From the NCBI GenBank assembly GCA_030605795.1, contig JAUWHR010000037.1, positions 22,670 through 86,669 of the forward strand: a DNA stretch of 64,000 nt, in the 5' to 3' direction. Numbering within the stretch: the first letter of the stretch is position 1; each line of letters begins with the position of its first letter. Source of the DNA: Anaerolineae bacterium. GTDB taxonomy: Bacteria; Chloroflexota; Anaerolineae; Anaerolineales; E44-bin32. The notes under the pieces were generated by a model. It was given only the letters and a program-made list of their open reading frames with translations. It was not told the DNA's origin and did no database searches. The position numbers and the translations under genes are program-made. Shown here in pieces: positions 51,363-59,698 of the stretch.

Positions 51363-52670
51363 ATGTCTTCACCGAACAGTCGCCTCGGTTTCTATTATTC
51401 TCCAGATGACCAGCACTACACTCAGCTAGATCTTGACACCTGGTTGCCTGTTTTAGGGGGGTTAGGAGCCCGTTGGCTGACCTTACAGGCATCGCCTGAA
51501 CGAGCCATCCCAGAATCCTTTATCCGAGGCTTGCTAGACTCACAAATCGAACCCATCATTCACATCCCCTGCACCGTGGGGAGTGTGTCAGCCACGAGCT
51601 TAACCCCCCTGCTAAGCAGCTATGCCCGTTGGGGGGTTCACTACGTGGTCGTCCATGATCGACCCAATATTAGATGTAACTGGGAGGCATCTGATTGGGG
51701 GAAAACAGGTTTAATTGAACGCTTTATTGACTATGTATTACCGATCTTGGAGACTCAACAATCCATCGGGCTTCAGCCTGTCCTTCCCCCACTCGAACCT
51801 GGAGGGGACTATTGGGATACTGCCTTCCTTGAATCCGTTCTCGAATCCTTAATACGGCGAGGTAAACAAGATCTTCTCCAAGAGCTGACACTGGCTATTT
51901 ACGTCTGGACATATGGTAAACCCATTGATTGGGGTGCTGGCGGGTTCGAACGTTGGTCAGAAGCACGTCCATATCATACACCACCTGGTTGTCAGGATCA
52001 GTTGGGATTCCATATTTATGAATGGTACTCCGAAATTGTAGAGAAAACATTGCATAGTTCGCTGCCGATGCTGATCATTGCTGGTGGAGAATTGCCCTCC
52101 CTCGAGGCTGTTAACCTCGGGCCTGACCCTCACACTGAGCAGAATCTCACCATCGCCCGCGCCCTTACCAGCGATGAAGTTCCAAATATCGTCTTAAATT
52201 TCGCCTTTTATCACCTCACCTCGACACCTGACCAATCGGATCACCATTCTGCTTGGTACCCATCCGTCGATCAACCATTACCTGTTGCCGCGGCTATCAA
52301 TCAATTAGCAAATTTAACGATTAAAAAGCCACCAGTGTCGGTCGGAAAACCTCTCCAACATTATGTCCTGCTGCCCCCGCAGTCCAGCCCTGATTACAAC
52401 CAAAACTGGAGTGCGATTGGTCAGTTCGTCCTCGCAGTTCAACCAGTGATTGGTTTTTCACCTCAGGAAGCACGCCTGGCAAAACGAGTCACACTTTTTG
52501 GAGATGAGCAGGCCATTCCCAAGATAGTAGAAGATGAACTTCGTGACGCTGGATGTTATGTAAAACGCTACGGTGCAGTGGGTCGCGAATTCTTCACCAA
52601 CAAAAGCCCCACTGTAGCCACTGCATCCCCTGCTTCATACTTCTCAACCCAGGGAAAATCTAATGAATGA
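51363..52670 (+). CDS. TIM-barrel glycosidase-like protein of unknown function
   Basis: 435 aa; LGFYYSPDDQHYTQLDLDTWLPVLGGLGARWLTLQASPERAIPESFIRGLLDSQIEPIIHI suggests a (beta/alpha)8 glycosidase-like fold; assignment tentative. Confidence 0.6.
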   Translation: MSSPNSRLGFYYSPDDQHYTQLDLDTWLPVLGGLGARWLTLQASPERAIPESFIRGLLDSQIEPIIHIPCTVGSVSATSLTPLLSSYARWGVHYVVVHDRPNIRCNWEASDWGKTGLIERFIDYVLPILETQQSIGLQPVLPPLEPGGDYWDTAFLESVLESLIRRGKQDLLQELTLAIYVWTYGKPIDWGAGGFERWSEARPYHTPPGCQDQLGFHIYEWYSEIVEKTLHSSLPMLIIAGGELPSLEAVNLGPDPHTEQNLTIARALTSDEVPNIVLNFAFYHLTSTPDQSDHHSAWYPSVDQPLPVAAAINQLANLTIKKPPVSVGKPLQHYVLLPPQSSPDYNQNWSAIGQFVLAVQPVIGFSPQEARLAKRVTLFGDEQAIPKIVEDELRDAGCYVKRYGAVGREFFTNKSPTVATASPASYFSTQGKSNE

Positions 52671-53781
52671 AATCGCCCAAGTAATCGCCCGGTCTCGCAC
52701 CACTGCTGTCGACGAACTCCAAAAAATAGGTCGGGTTAGGATTAAAGTGCTTGGCCTGGGTGGCGGGGGTTCGAACGCAGTCAATCGTATGATTGAACTT
52801 GGCTTAGCTGATGTCGACTTTATCGCTGCTAATACCGATAAACAGGCCCTGGCATCGAGCCTGGCGCCTTGCCAGATACAATTGGGACCGCGAGTAACGC
52901 GTGGACTCGGCGCCGGTGGCGACCCTAGAGTCGGTGCTTCTGCTGCCATGGAAAGCAGTCGCGAATTGGCTGCCGCCCTTCGCCATGCGGACATGGTATT
53001 TATTACAGCTGGTATGGGTGGTGGAACGGGAACCGGAGCTGCGCCAGTCGCGGCTGAGATCGCTCGTGAAATAGGCGCCATCGTGATCGCCATTGTCACC
53101 ATGCCTTTCGCTTTCGAAATGAATCGCCGTGCGCAGAATGCCCTCGATGGTGTGAAACGACTCCAACCTCACACGCATACCCTGATTACCGTCCCTAATG
53201 ACCGACTGCTCCAAGTTGTTCCCCACGATCTCAGTCTTGAGATTGCTTTCCGTCTGGCGGACGATGTGCTGCGCCAGGGCGTGCAAGGGATCGCTGAATT
53301 AATCACCCGACCTGGTCTGATCAACGTCGATTTCGCTCACATTCGACAACTGATGCTGAACGGAGGCGGCGCATTCATGTCGATCGGCCTCGGTGAAGGC
53401 CCCGAAAAGGCTAAGGCAGCCATTCATCAGGCGCTTAATCATCCTCTACTGGAGATCAATAGCCTAGAACAAGCGTCAGGCATTCTGGTTCACTTCACCG
53501 GTGGTGCAGACCTCACACTGCACGAAGTTGGGGAGGCAGTAACTGAATTGCGCAAATCCCTTGCGCCTGATACAGACCTGATCCTGGGAGCGACCTCGGA
53601 GGAGATTATGACCGGGCGCGCTCAAGTGATCTTGATTGTAACCGGCATTGGCGGCAGACCAATTGGTATGCTGAACACGATGGAAACCGATACCCGATTA
53701 CTGAGTGTTGAGCAAGTATCTTCAGTAGCGGACGATTTGGATCTACCCACCTTTCTACGCAGACGAGCTGCAATCGGATAG
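52663..53781 (+). CDS. ftsZ: FtsZ homologue with atypical T7 loop
   Basis: VLGLGGGGSNAVNRMIE, GGGTGTGAAPVAAEIAR, C-terminal DDLDLPTFLRRR; T7 loop reads NVDFAHIRQLM. Confidence 0.92.
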   Translation: MNEIAQVIARSRTTAVDELQKIGRVRIKVLGLGGGGSNAVNRMIELGLADVDFIAANTDKQALASSLAPCQIQLGPRVTRGLGAGGDPRVGASAAMESSRELAAALRHADMVFITAGMGGGTGTGAAPVAAEIAREIGAIVIAIVTMPFAFEMNRRAQNALDGVKRLQPHTHTLITVPNDRLLQVVPHDLSLEIAFRLADDVLRQGVQGIAELITRPGLINVDFAHIRQLMLNGGGAFMSIGLGEGPEKAKAAIHQALNHPLLEINSLEQASGILVHFTGGADLTLHEVGEAVTELRKSLAPDTDLILGATSEEIMTGRAQVILIVTGIGGRPIGMLNTMETDTRLLSVEQVSSVADDLDLPTFLRRRAAIG

Positions 53782-53790
53782 GCGAGAGTC

Positions 53791-54024
53791 ATGAAGCGTT
53801 CAATAATCGCCAAATTAAATTGTCAAGTTACTGAGAAGTTCCCTGAGATGAAAGGTGTATGCCCTACTGTGCGTCGCGGCCCACAGCTCAAAGGCGGTGA
53901 TCAACGTTATACACTCACTTACAAAGGAAAGGCAGATCTGCCAGGAGGGCGGAAGATAAGTCGGATAGTGCGCGTGGTTGCTGACGAAGAAGGGCGCATC
54001 CTCCGAATTAGCACCTCAAAATAG
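53791..54024 (+). CDS. Small basic protein of unknown function
   Basis: 77 aa immediately downstream of the ftsZ homologue, same strand, tight spacing. Confidence 0.55.
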   Translation: MKRSIIAKLNCQVTEKFPEMKGVCPTVRRGPQLKGGDQRYTLTYKGKADLPGGRKISRIVRVVADEEGRILRISTSK

Positions 54025-54026
54025 CC

Positions 54027-54215
54027 ATGGATAAAAATTACCCCCACACAATAGATATGATGAAGGCAACTTTCTGGCGGATAGCTGCCTCCTTGATCGG
54101 AATAGCCATCCGCAGAAGAAAAGTCTTCGATCGGGTGATGACTTACACACCATTCGCGATTGCCGGCATCGTGGCTTACATGTTGGGCCGCTTGATTGGA
54201 GAGCTACTGTTGTAG
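54027..54215 (+). CDS. Small membrane protein of unknown function
   Basis: 62 aa; hydrophobic C-terminal half (FAIAGIVAYMLGRLIGELLL); 2-bp gap from previous ORF. Confidence 0.5.
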   Translation: MDKNYPHTIDMMKATFWRIAASLIGIAIRRRKVFDRVMTYTPFAIAGIVAYMLGRLIGELLL

Positions 54216-54216
54216 A

Positions 54217-54258
54217 GAAAATCTTCACAATAATCACTAGATTATTAAAAAGATTTTC
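54217..54258. other. Two-tier stem-loop at end of sigma-54 operon
   Basis: GAAAATCTT (54217-54225)/AAGATTTTC (54250-54258) enclosing AATAATC/GATTATT. Confidence 0.6.
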
Positions 54259-54330
54259 CAACTCCTCACCTACGCCTTTATACTTATTACCCCCTCTAGA
54301 TGAGTCTTTTGCAGGTGTTGATGCGACACC

Positions 54331-54364
54331 GCCCCCCTGAAACTGAAATCGGGGGAGCTTTTTA
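54331..54364 (+). terminator. Probable Rho-independent terminator
   Basis: CCCCCC...GGGGGAGCTTTTT, GC stem followed by T-run. Confidence 0.6.
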
Positions 54365-55834
54365 TTATTCGTTCAAGCCCGCATATTTACAGACAATTTC
54401 CACCGCCTTGACGAGCGTCTTTGCCGCCAGAACGGCGTATTCAATGATCAAGTTCCCATCTTCATCTAAAGTGCCCAGGCCCGGCCCGAGGAACATATTC
54501 CCACCATAAATAGTTGCTGGCTCAACGCCCATCTCGACTTGGGCAGAGCAGATGGGATTGGTGTTAGCCCACAAATCCTCGAGCGTAAAAATAGGGATCC
54601 CATACTCATCGTCTTCCCAGGTACGTTCGTAGTTTAATTCTGTTCCGCCAAGGTGATAGCTCTTGGTGAAGATTAGCTTTTCCCTGAACCGGCTTGGCTT
54701 GAGAGATTGAAATTGCTCCACTATGATCTCGTGAAATTTATCAATAGGATCTTTCACAATGTGGGGCATGTCGCGCAATACCTTCATGTACGCTACCAAC
54801 CCGATTACGGTATCCCGACCCGGGTCGCTGAACGTGAAGACCGCTTTCCCATGTGAAGAAAGCTCGCCATAACGTTGTCCACCCAGCCCCATACCTTTTC
54901 GTATAGGATTGATAACTTCGTCTTTCCCTATGATGAGGCCACAGGTGGGCGAACGGCCAGCCTTGTCCATGCTGTATGTCATAATGTCGGCGCCGATATG
55001 GCGAGGATCCAGGCCAATTATGGGCAGACAACTAGCATTATCGACGATAAACGGTATGTCGTAGTCTTTGGCTAATTCACCTAGCAGTCGCTTCAGCGTA
55101 GGCGCTCCATTATCGTCTTTTTGGGTATAACCATAGCTCGGAGTATCGTATCCCAGACACGCTACACCGGATAAAAGATGCTCATGCCGGGCTGCGACCT
55201 TCCTGACGTTCTGCATGGTTTTTTCAACGTCTATCTGAGTCAACAAAGAAGTAGGATTGAAGCGTATCCCATGCGATTGGTACTTCGCTCCCGCGAAACG
55301 CACATATAACGCGTCGAGGTTGGCTAAGCTTTTGCCCTCAACTCCCAATTCACCCGCCGCGACAGTGCGATCAACCAACAGATTTTTATACTTCGGGGGA
55401 AATGCTCGACCATAGCCTCCCATCCACTCGTAATCTTCTCCGTAGAGCATAAGGAAACGCGAGCGGTAGGCGTCGCCCCGACGCAGAGCCGGCGGTGCAC
55501 ACAAGGTTTCGAAGCATATTCGCAGCGCAGCCTCGCAGGTATTGGCCACCGCGGCATCGTACTCGTCGCCATAAACATCCTTCACCACTTGTCGTAATTC
55601 ATCTTCTACCTGGCGCAGCGTCAGCGTCCAGTTGCTTCGATTGCCTTTGACTATTTCGTCAAGTACATAGTTAGGCAGATTGCCCGGGCGGGATGAAGTT
55701 CCAGCGTAGAGCCCGATGTCGGCACCTAATTTATCAAGTCCTAATTCCTTTCCGTATTTGCGGGCTTCGATATGGATTCTTGGAATGTTTTCGTAGATGT
55801 CTTGGTACCATTGATAAAGATACTTTCTGCTCAT
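54365..55834 (-). CDS. PLP-dependent fold-type-I enzyme (aminotransferase/SelA-like superfamily)
   Basis: IPFIVDNASCLPIIGLDPRHIGADIMTYSMDKAGRSPTCGLIIG resembles the PLP-lysine region of fold-type-I enzymes. Confidence 0.7.
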   Translation of the reverse strand: MSRKYLYQWYQDIYENIPRIHIEARKYGKELGLDKLGADIGLYAGTSSRPGNLPNYVLDEIVKGNRSNWTLTLRQVEDELRQVVKDVYGDEYDAAVANTCEAALRICFETLCAPPALRRGDAYRSRFLMLYGEDYEWMGGYGRAFPPKYKNLLVDRTVAAGELGVEGKSLANLDALYVRFAGAKYQSHGIRFNPTSLLTQIDVEKTMQNVRKVAARHEHLLSGVACLGYDTPSYGYTQKDDNGAPTLKRLLGELAKDYDIPFIVDNASCLPIIGLDPRHIGADIMTYSMDKAGRSPTCGLIIGKDEVINPIRKGMGLGGQRYGELSSHGKAVFTFSDPGRDTVIGLVAYMKVLRDMPHIVKDPIDKFHEIIVEQFQSLKPSRFREKLIFTKSYHLGGTELNYERTWEDDEYGIPIFTLEDLWANTNPICSAQVEMGVEPATIYGGNMFLGPGLGTLDEDGNLIIEYAVLAAKTLVKAVEIVCKYAGLNE

Positions 55835-56348
55835 GCAATATCCTTCCTTCTATGTTATCCGCTAAGAAACGACTACTACTATTCAGTCCCCCTCTTTTTA
55901 ATAAAAATATGCCGGCCTAAAAAAATATCATATCCTACTTCATCAGGAGTTCAACGATGCACAAGTCAGTCCAACCACTAACAATTCCTATAAGCGCTAT
56001 TACTTCACTCTATCCGGATGAACCTTCGGTTCGGCAGTATATCAGAGATGTGGTTGCATGTGTTGTTTACAGTCCACATTCGTTTTGGATGATGGTTGGC
56101 TTTCTTAATCGACTTAAAAATGATAATGATTTATTTGACTATATTACAAATTACCAATAGAATGATCAAAGTCCAATTACTTATTTATATGGCAGGTAAT
56201 CGAAACTAGCTCATACCATTTCCTAAACATGATTTTCATGTTTATTGGCGATCACTATCAGTTAAATTATTTAGAAACCGCGTCTAGATTTTAAATTTAC
56301 TTGAATTAGTGCACTAAAAATAATCCCCTCGATGAGTGGGGAGGGTAA

Positions 56349-56383
56349 ATGTGGGTGTGCAGGCTGCGCCCGCACACCCACAT
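56349..56383. other. Strong hairpin upstream of ABC transporter operon
   Basis: Perfect 12-bp IR ATGTGGGTGTGC / GCACACCCACAT with 11-nt loop. Confidence 0.7.
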
Positions 56384-56561
56384 CTAGCGGTCCTCTTATC
56401 GCAGTTGACCTTTTTTCAGTGGAGTCATCAATACATTTCTTTTAGGTTAGACATTCCTAATACTACAGAAATCAGTTGATGAGGAGGTGAAATAGGAGAA
56501 AAACACATCGGATAATCCATATTGGAAGATCTAAAGAACAATATATATGGAGGAGATTTCA

Positions 56562-57392
56562 ATGAGAAGAAATGCGTATTGGGCTATCCTCATTCTAGTA
56601 GGCCTAACTATAGCTAGCTGCGCCCCAGCAGCAGAATGCCCAGAATGTCCAGAAGCCCCAGAGTGTCCACCTGTTGGACCACAAACCGATCTTGGAGGCC
56701 GAGAGGTCCGCATGGCGGTAGAGAACGCCTATCCGCCCTTCAACTACATTGATGAGGAGACCAATGAGGCGGTGGGTTGGGACTACGACGTCGGGCGTCG
56801 TATCTGCGAATTACTGAACTGCACCCCGATCTTTGTGGAAACCGCCTGGGAGGGCATATTTGAGGCGATGGCAGCGGGCGAGAACGACGTACTCTTCGAC
56901 GGCGTCACCATTTACCTGTCCCGATCTTTGAAGATCGACTACTCCGATCCCTACATCGAGTACGGCCAGGTAATCGTAGCCCAAGTCGACGATCACCGTT
57001 CAGAGCTCGCCGACGAGGACAGCTTCGTGGCCTCGGATATGATACTCGGCACCCAGATCGCGACCACCAATGAGATCACCGCCATCAAGCTCATCGGCGA
57101 GGACAGGATAATGAGCTTCGATACCTTCGACTTGCCTATGGTGGCCTTGATGGCCGGCGAGGTAGATGGCGTCATCATTGACGAGGTCGCAGCCATTGGC
57201 TTCATGGGAGCGAACCCTGGCAAATTGAGGATCGCCTTCCCTGTGACCAGTGGCGAGTACCTGGCCTTCGTCTTCCCGCCCCTCAGCGATCTTGTCGTGC
57301 CCTTCAACTGGGCCTTGGAACAGATGTTCGCCGACGGCTCGTTGGATTCGATCTGTGAGGAGTGGCTCCTTCGACCCTGCTCACCGGAGTAG
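56562..57392 (+). CDS. Amino-acid ABC transporter substrate-binding lipoprotein (SBP family 3)
   Basis: Lipobox-like TIASCAPA; VRMAVENAYPPFNYIDEETNEAVGWDYDVGRRICELL. Confidence 0.93.
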   Translation: MRRNAYWAILILVGLTIASCAPAAECPECPEAPECPPVGPQTDLGGREVRMAVENAYPPFNYIDEETNEAVGWDYDVGRRICELLNCTPIFVETAWEGIFEAMAAGENDVLFDGVTIYLSRSLKIDYSDPYIEYGQVIVAQVDDHRSELADEDSFVASDMILGTQIATTNEITAIKLIGEDRIMSFDTFDLPMVALMAGEVDGVIIDEVAAIGFMGANPGKLRIAFPVTSGEYLAFVFPPLSDLVVPFNWALEQMFADGSLDSICEEWLLRPCSPE

Positions 57393-57426
57393 ATCGGGGA
57401 ATACACTCAGAATCTGAAGAGATGGG

Positions 57427-57455
57427 GCTGCGGGGCGCCCCTGGCGCCCCGCAGC
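57427..57455. other. Very stable intergenic hairpin between SBP and permease genes
   Basis: Perfect 13-bp stem GCTGCGGGGCGCC / GGCGCCCCGCAGC, 3-nt loop, no T-run. Confidence 0.85.
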
Positions 57456-57502
57456 TGCTGTAATTCTTCGAATCTCCCGCTGGCTTCATACAGGAGTGCC
57501 CA

Positions 57503-58375
57503 ATGGCTATCACTAGTGATATTGAGAAGCCCAGTCCCAAGTTGATCCCTTGGACCGAAAAACTGGCGCAGGTTCCCTGGTGGGCTTTGATCATCCTGCT
57601 ATTGGGTGTGCTCATCGTCTACTTCATCTTTACATCCCCTACCTATGAGGATGCCTTCTTCTTCCTAATCGCGGGCGTTCGACTCACTATCCAGGTGAGT
57701 CTCATCTCCTTTGGCACAGCCCTGGTTGTCGGGCTCATCGTCGGCCTGGGACGGGTCTCGAAGAATGTGGTTTTCTACAATCTCTCTTCCCTGTACGTCG
57801 AGGTGGTGAGGGGTATCCCTATCCTGGTCATGCTCATCTACTTCGCCTTCGTGTTGACACCCCTCGCCCTCCAATTATTGCACTGGTTGAGCACAGCGAT
57901 GCTCCAGAACCTGGCCATCGGTCCTGTGGTAGGGCTGGCCGAATCCATGGCTAATCTCAACATCCGGGATGTGCCCATGGTGGTCAGAGCCATTGTCGGG
58001 CTGGCCTTCTGCTACGGCGCTTTCGAGGCGGAGGTATTCCGCGCGGGGATCGAGGCCATCGAGAGAGGACAGATGGAGGCTGCCCGTTCCCTGGGCATGA
58101 GCTATTTCCAGGCAATGCGTTACGTCATCCTCCCTCAAGCCATCAGAACGGTTTTACCCCCCCTGGGCAACGACTTCATAGCTATATTAAAAGACTCCTC
58201 CTTGATATCAGTTCTGGCGGTTAGAGAACTGACCCACCTGGGTAAACTCAATCGGGCTCGAACCTTCCGCACCTTCGAGACCTGGAACACGGTCGCATTT
58301 CTCTATCTCATTCTGACTCTCAGCCTATCAATATTGGTTAAGTTTATAGAGAGGAGGATGACCTATGAAAAATAA
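57503..58375 (+). CDS. Amino-acid ABC transporter permease
   Basis: [70 protein letters not shown]. Confidence 0.95.
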   Translation: MAITSDIEKPSPKLIPWTEKLAQVPWWALIILLLGVLIVYFIFTSPTYEDAFFFLIAGVRLTIQVSLISFGTALVVGLIVGLGRVSKNVVFYNLSSLYVEVVRGIPILVMLIYFAFVLTPLALQLLHWLSTAMLQNLAIGPVVGLAESMANLNIRDVPMVVRAIVGLAFCYGAFEAEVFRAGIEAIERGQMEAARSLGMSYFQAMRYVILPQAIRTVLPPLGNDFIAILKDSSLISVLAVRELTHLGKLNRARTFRTFETWNTVAFLYLILTLSLSILVKFIERRMTYEK

Positions 58376-59132
58376 TATGGTTGAGCCTATTCCGGTGGAT
58401 GACGACATCATCATAATCGACCATGTCTATAAAAGCTTTGGAAAGACCAAAGCCCTGGTGGATGTCAGTCTGAGGGTAAAGAAAGCAGAAGTTTGCTTCA
58501 TCTTCGGCCCCAGTGGCGGGGGGAAGAGCACCCTTCTCCGCTGTATCAATCACCTGGAGGCTCCTGACAGCGGCCGGATCATCGTCGATGGCATCCCCCT
58601 CACCCATGCTAAAACCAACATAGATCTGGTACGCGCCGAGGTCGGGATCGTCTTTCAATTGTTCAACCTATTCCCCCACCTCACAGTTCTAGGGAATGTA
58701 ACCCTGGCCCAGGAGAAAGTTCGCAAGCGTTCAAAAGAGGAGGCGGAACAGCTAGCCATGGAACTCCTGGAGAGAGTAGGGATTCCAGAGAAGGCAAATG
58801 CCTATCCCGGCCAACTCTCCGGCGGGCAGAAACAGCGCGTCGCCATCGCAAGATCTCTGGCTATGAACCCCAAGATCATGCTCTTCGATGAGCCAACCTC
58901 CGCTTTGGATGCCGAGATGATCAAAGAAGTGTTAGACGTCATGCTTGATTTGGCGAAAGAGGGCATGACGATGTTGGTCGTGTCCCATGAGATGGGTTTT
59001 GCCAAAGCTGCGTCGGATAGGATGGTTTTCTTGGCCGAAGGTAAAATCATTGAAGAAGGGTCTTCAAAAGAATTGTTCGCCAACCCCAAGCAGGAGAGGA
59101 CGCAAGCCTTCATCGATCAAATCCTATATTAA
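58365..59132 (+). CDS. Amino-acid ABC transporter ATP-binding protein (GlnQ-type)
   Basis: Walker [10 protein letters not shown], signature [17 protein letters not shown], Walker [13 protein letters not shown]. Confidence 0.96.
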   Translation: MKNNMVEPIPVDDDIIIIDHVYKSFGKTKALVDVSLRVKKAEVCFIFGPSGGGKSTLLRCINHLEAPDSGRIIVDGIPLTHAKTNIDLVRAEVGIVFQLFNLFPHLTVLGNVTLAQEKVRKRSKEEAEQLAMELLERVGIPEKANAYPGQLSGGQKQRVAIARSLAMNPKIMLFDEPTSALDAEMIKEVLDVMLDLAKEGMTMLVVSHEMGFAKAASDRMVFLAEGKIIEEGSSKELFANPKQERTQAFIDQILY

Positions 59133-59171
59133 GCATGACGCGGGAACCAAAATACATGGTTCCCGCTTGAG

Positions 59172-59253
59172 TGCGCTGGGCGGGAGTTGAACCCGCACGC
59201 CTTACGGCACATGGCCCTCAACCATGCCTGTCTGCCAATTCCAGCACCAGCGC
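59172..59253 (-). tRNA. tRNA-Leu (anticodon GAG)
   Basis: Minus strand GCGCTGGTGCTGGAATTGGCAGACAGGCATGGTTGAGGGCCATG...GCGGGTTCAACTCCCGCCCAGCGC; acceptor GCGCTGG/CCAGCGC; anticodon loop TTGAGGG. Confidence 0.93.
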
Positions 59254-59316
59254 GCAAAATATTTAATCTGCGGTATTATAGCTCACGGGCAAGTATTGTC
59301 AACTTGTTAATTTTAA

Positions 59317-59529
59317 AACCGAATAATTTAGTAACTACTCATGTATCGTCTGGAAAGAGGCAAGCCTAATCATGAGGCGACTTTTGGATGTCATTGCGAG
59401 CCCTTCGATACCTCAGGGCCTTCGGCTCCGCGAAGCAATAACATGTAATCAACGGTGGAGATTGCTTCGTCACTTCGTTCCTCGCAATGACAGACTGAGT
59501 AGTTACCCGAATAATTTAGTGACTAATCA
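59317..59529. repeat. Nested palindromic CATTGCGAG-type repeat flanked by imperfect 25-bp direct repeats
   Basis: TCATTGCGAG (59391-59400)/CTCGCAATGA (59481-59490), inner CGAAGCAAT (59431)/ATTGCTTCG (59461); flanking direct repeats 59317-59341 and 59505-59529 (22/25). Confidence 0.75.
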
Positions 59530-59625
59530 CCCTCCCGCAGTTTTAGATGTTGTTTTGACATACAATCGCGTCTCGACCGGATATTCAAACCAATAAATAC
59601 TTTCAATCATAACCTGCGGGAGGGT
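59529..59625. repeat. 97-bp segment bounded by perfect 12-bp inverted repeats
   Basis: ACCCTCCCGCAG (59529-59540) and CTGCGGGAGGGT (59614-59625). Confidence 0.7.
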
Positions 59626-59698
59626 AGGCTGAGTAGCCACAATTGCCTCAGACGAGCAATGAAGCCCCATTCTTGTGCCATTCTGGAGGTAAGCAATC

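Noticed and set aside
55957-56160. 67-aa ORF in the intergenic region before the ABC transporter
   Set aside because: No recognisable family and no second line of support; could be real but not claimed.
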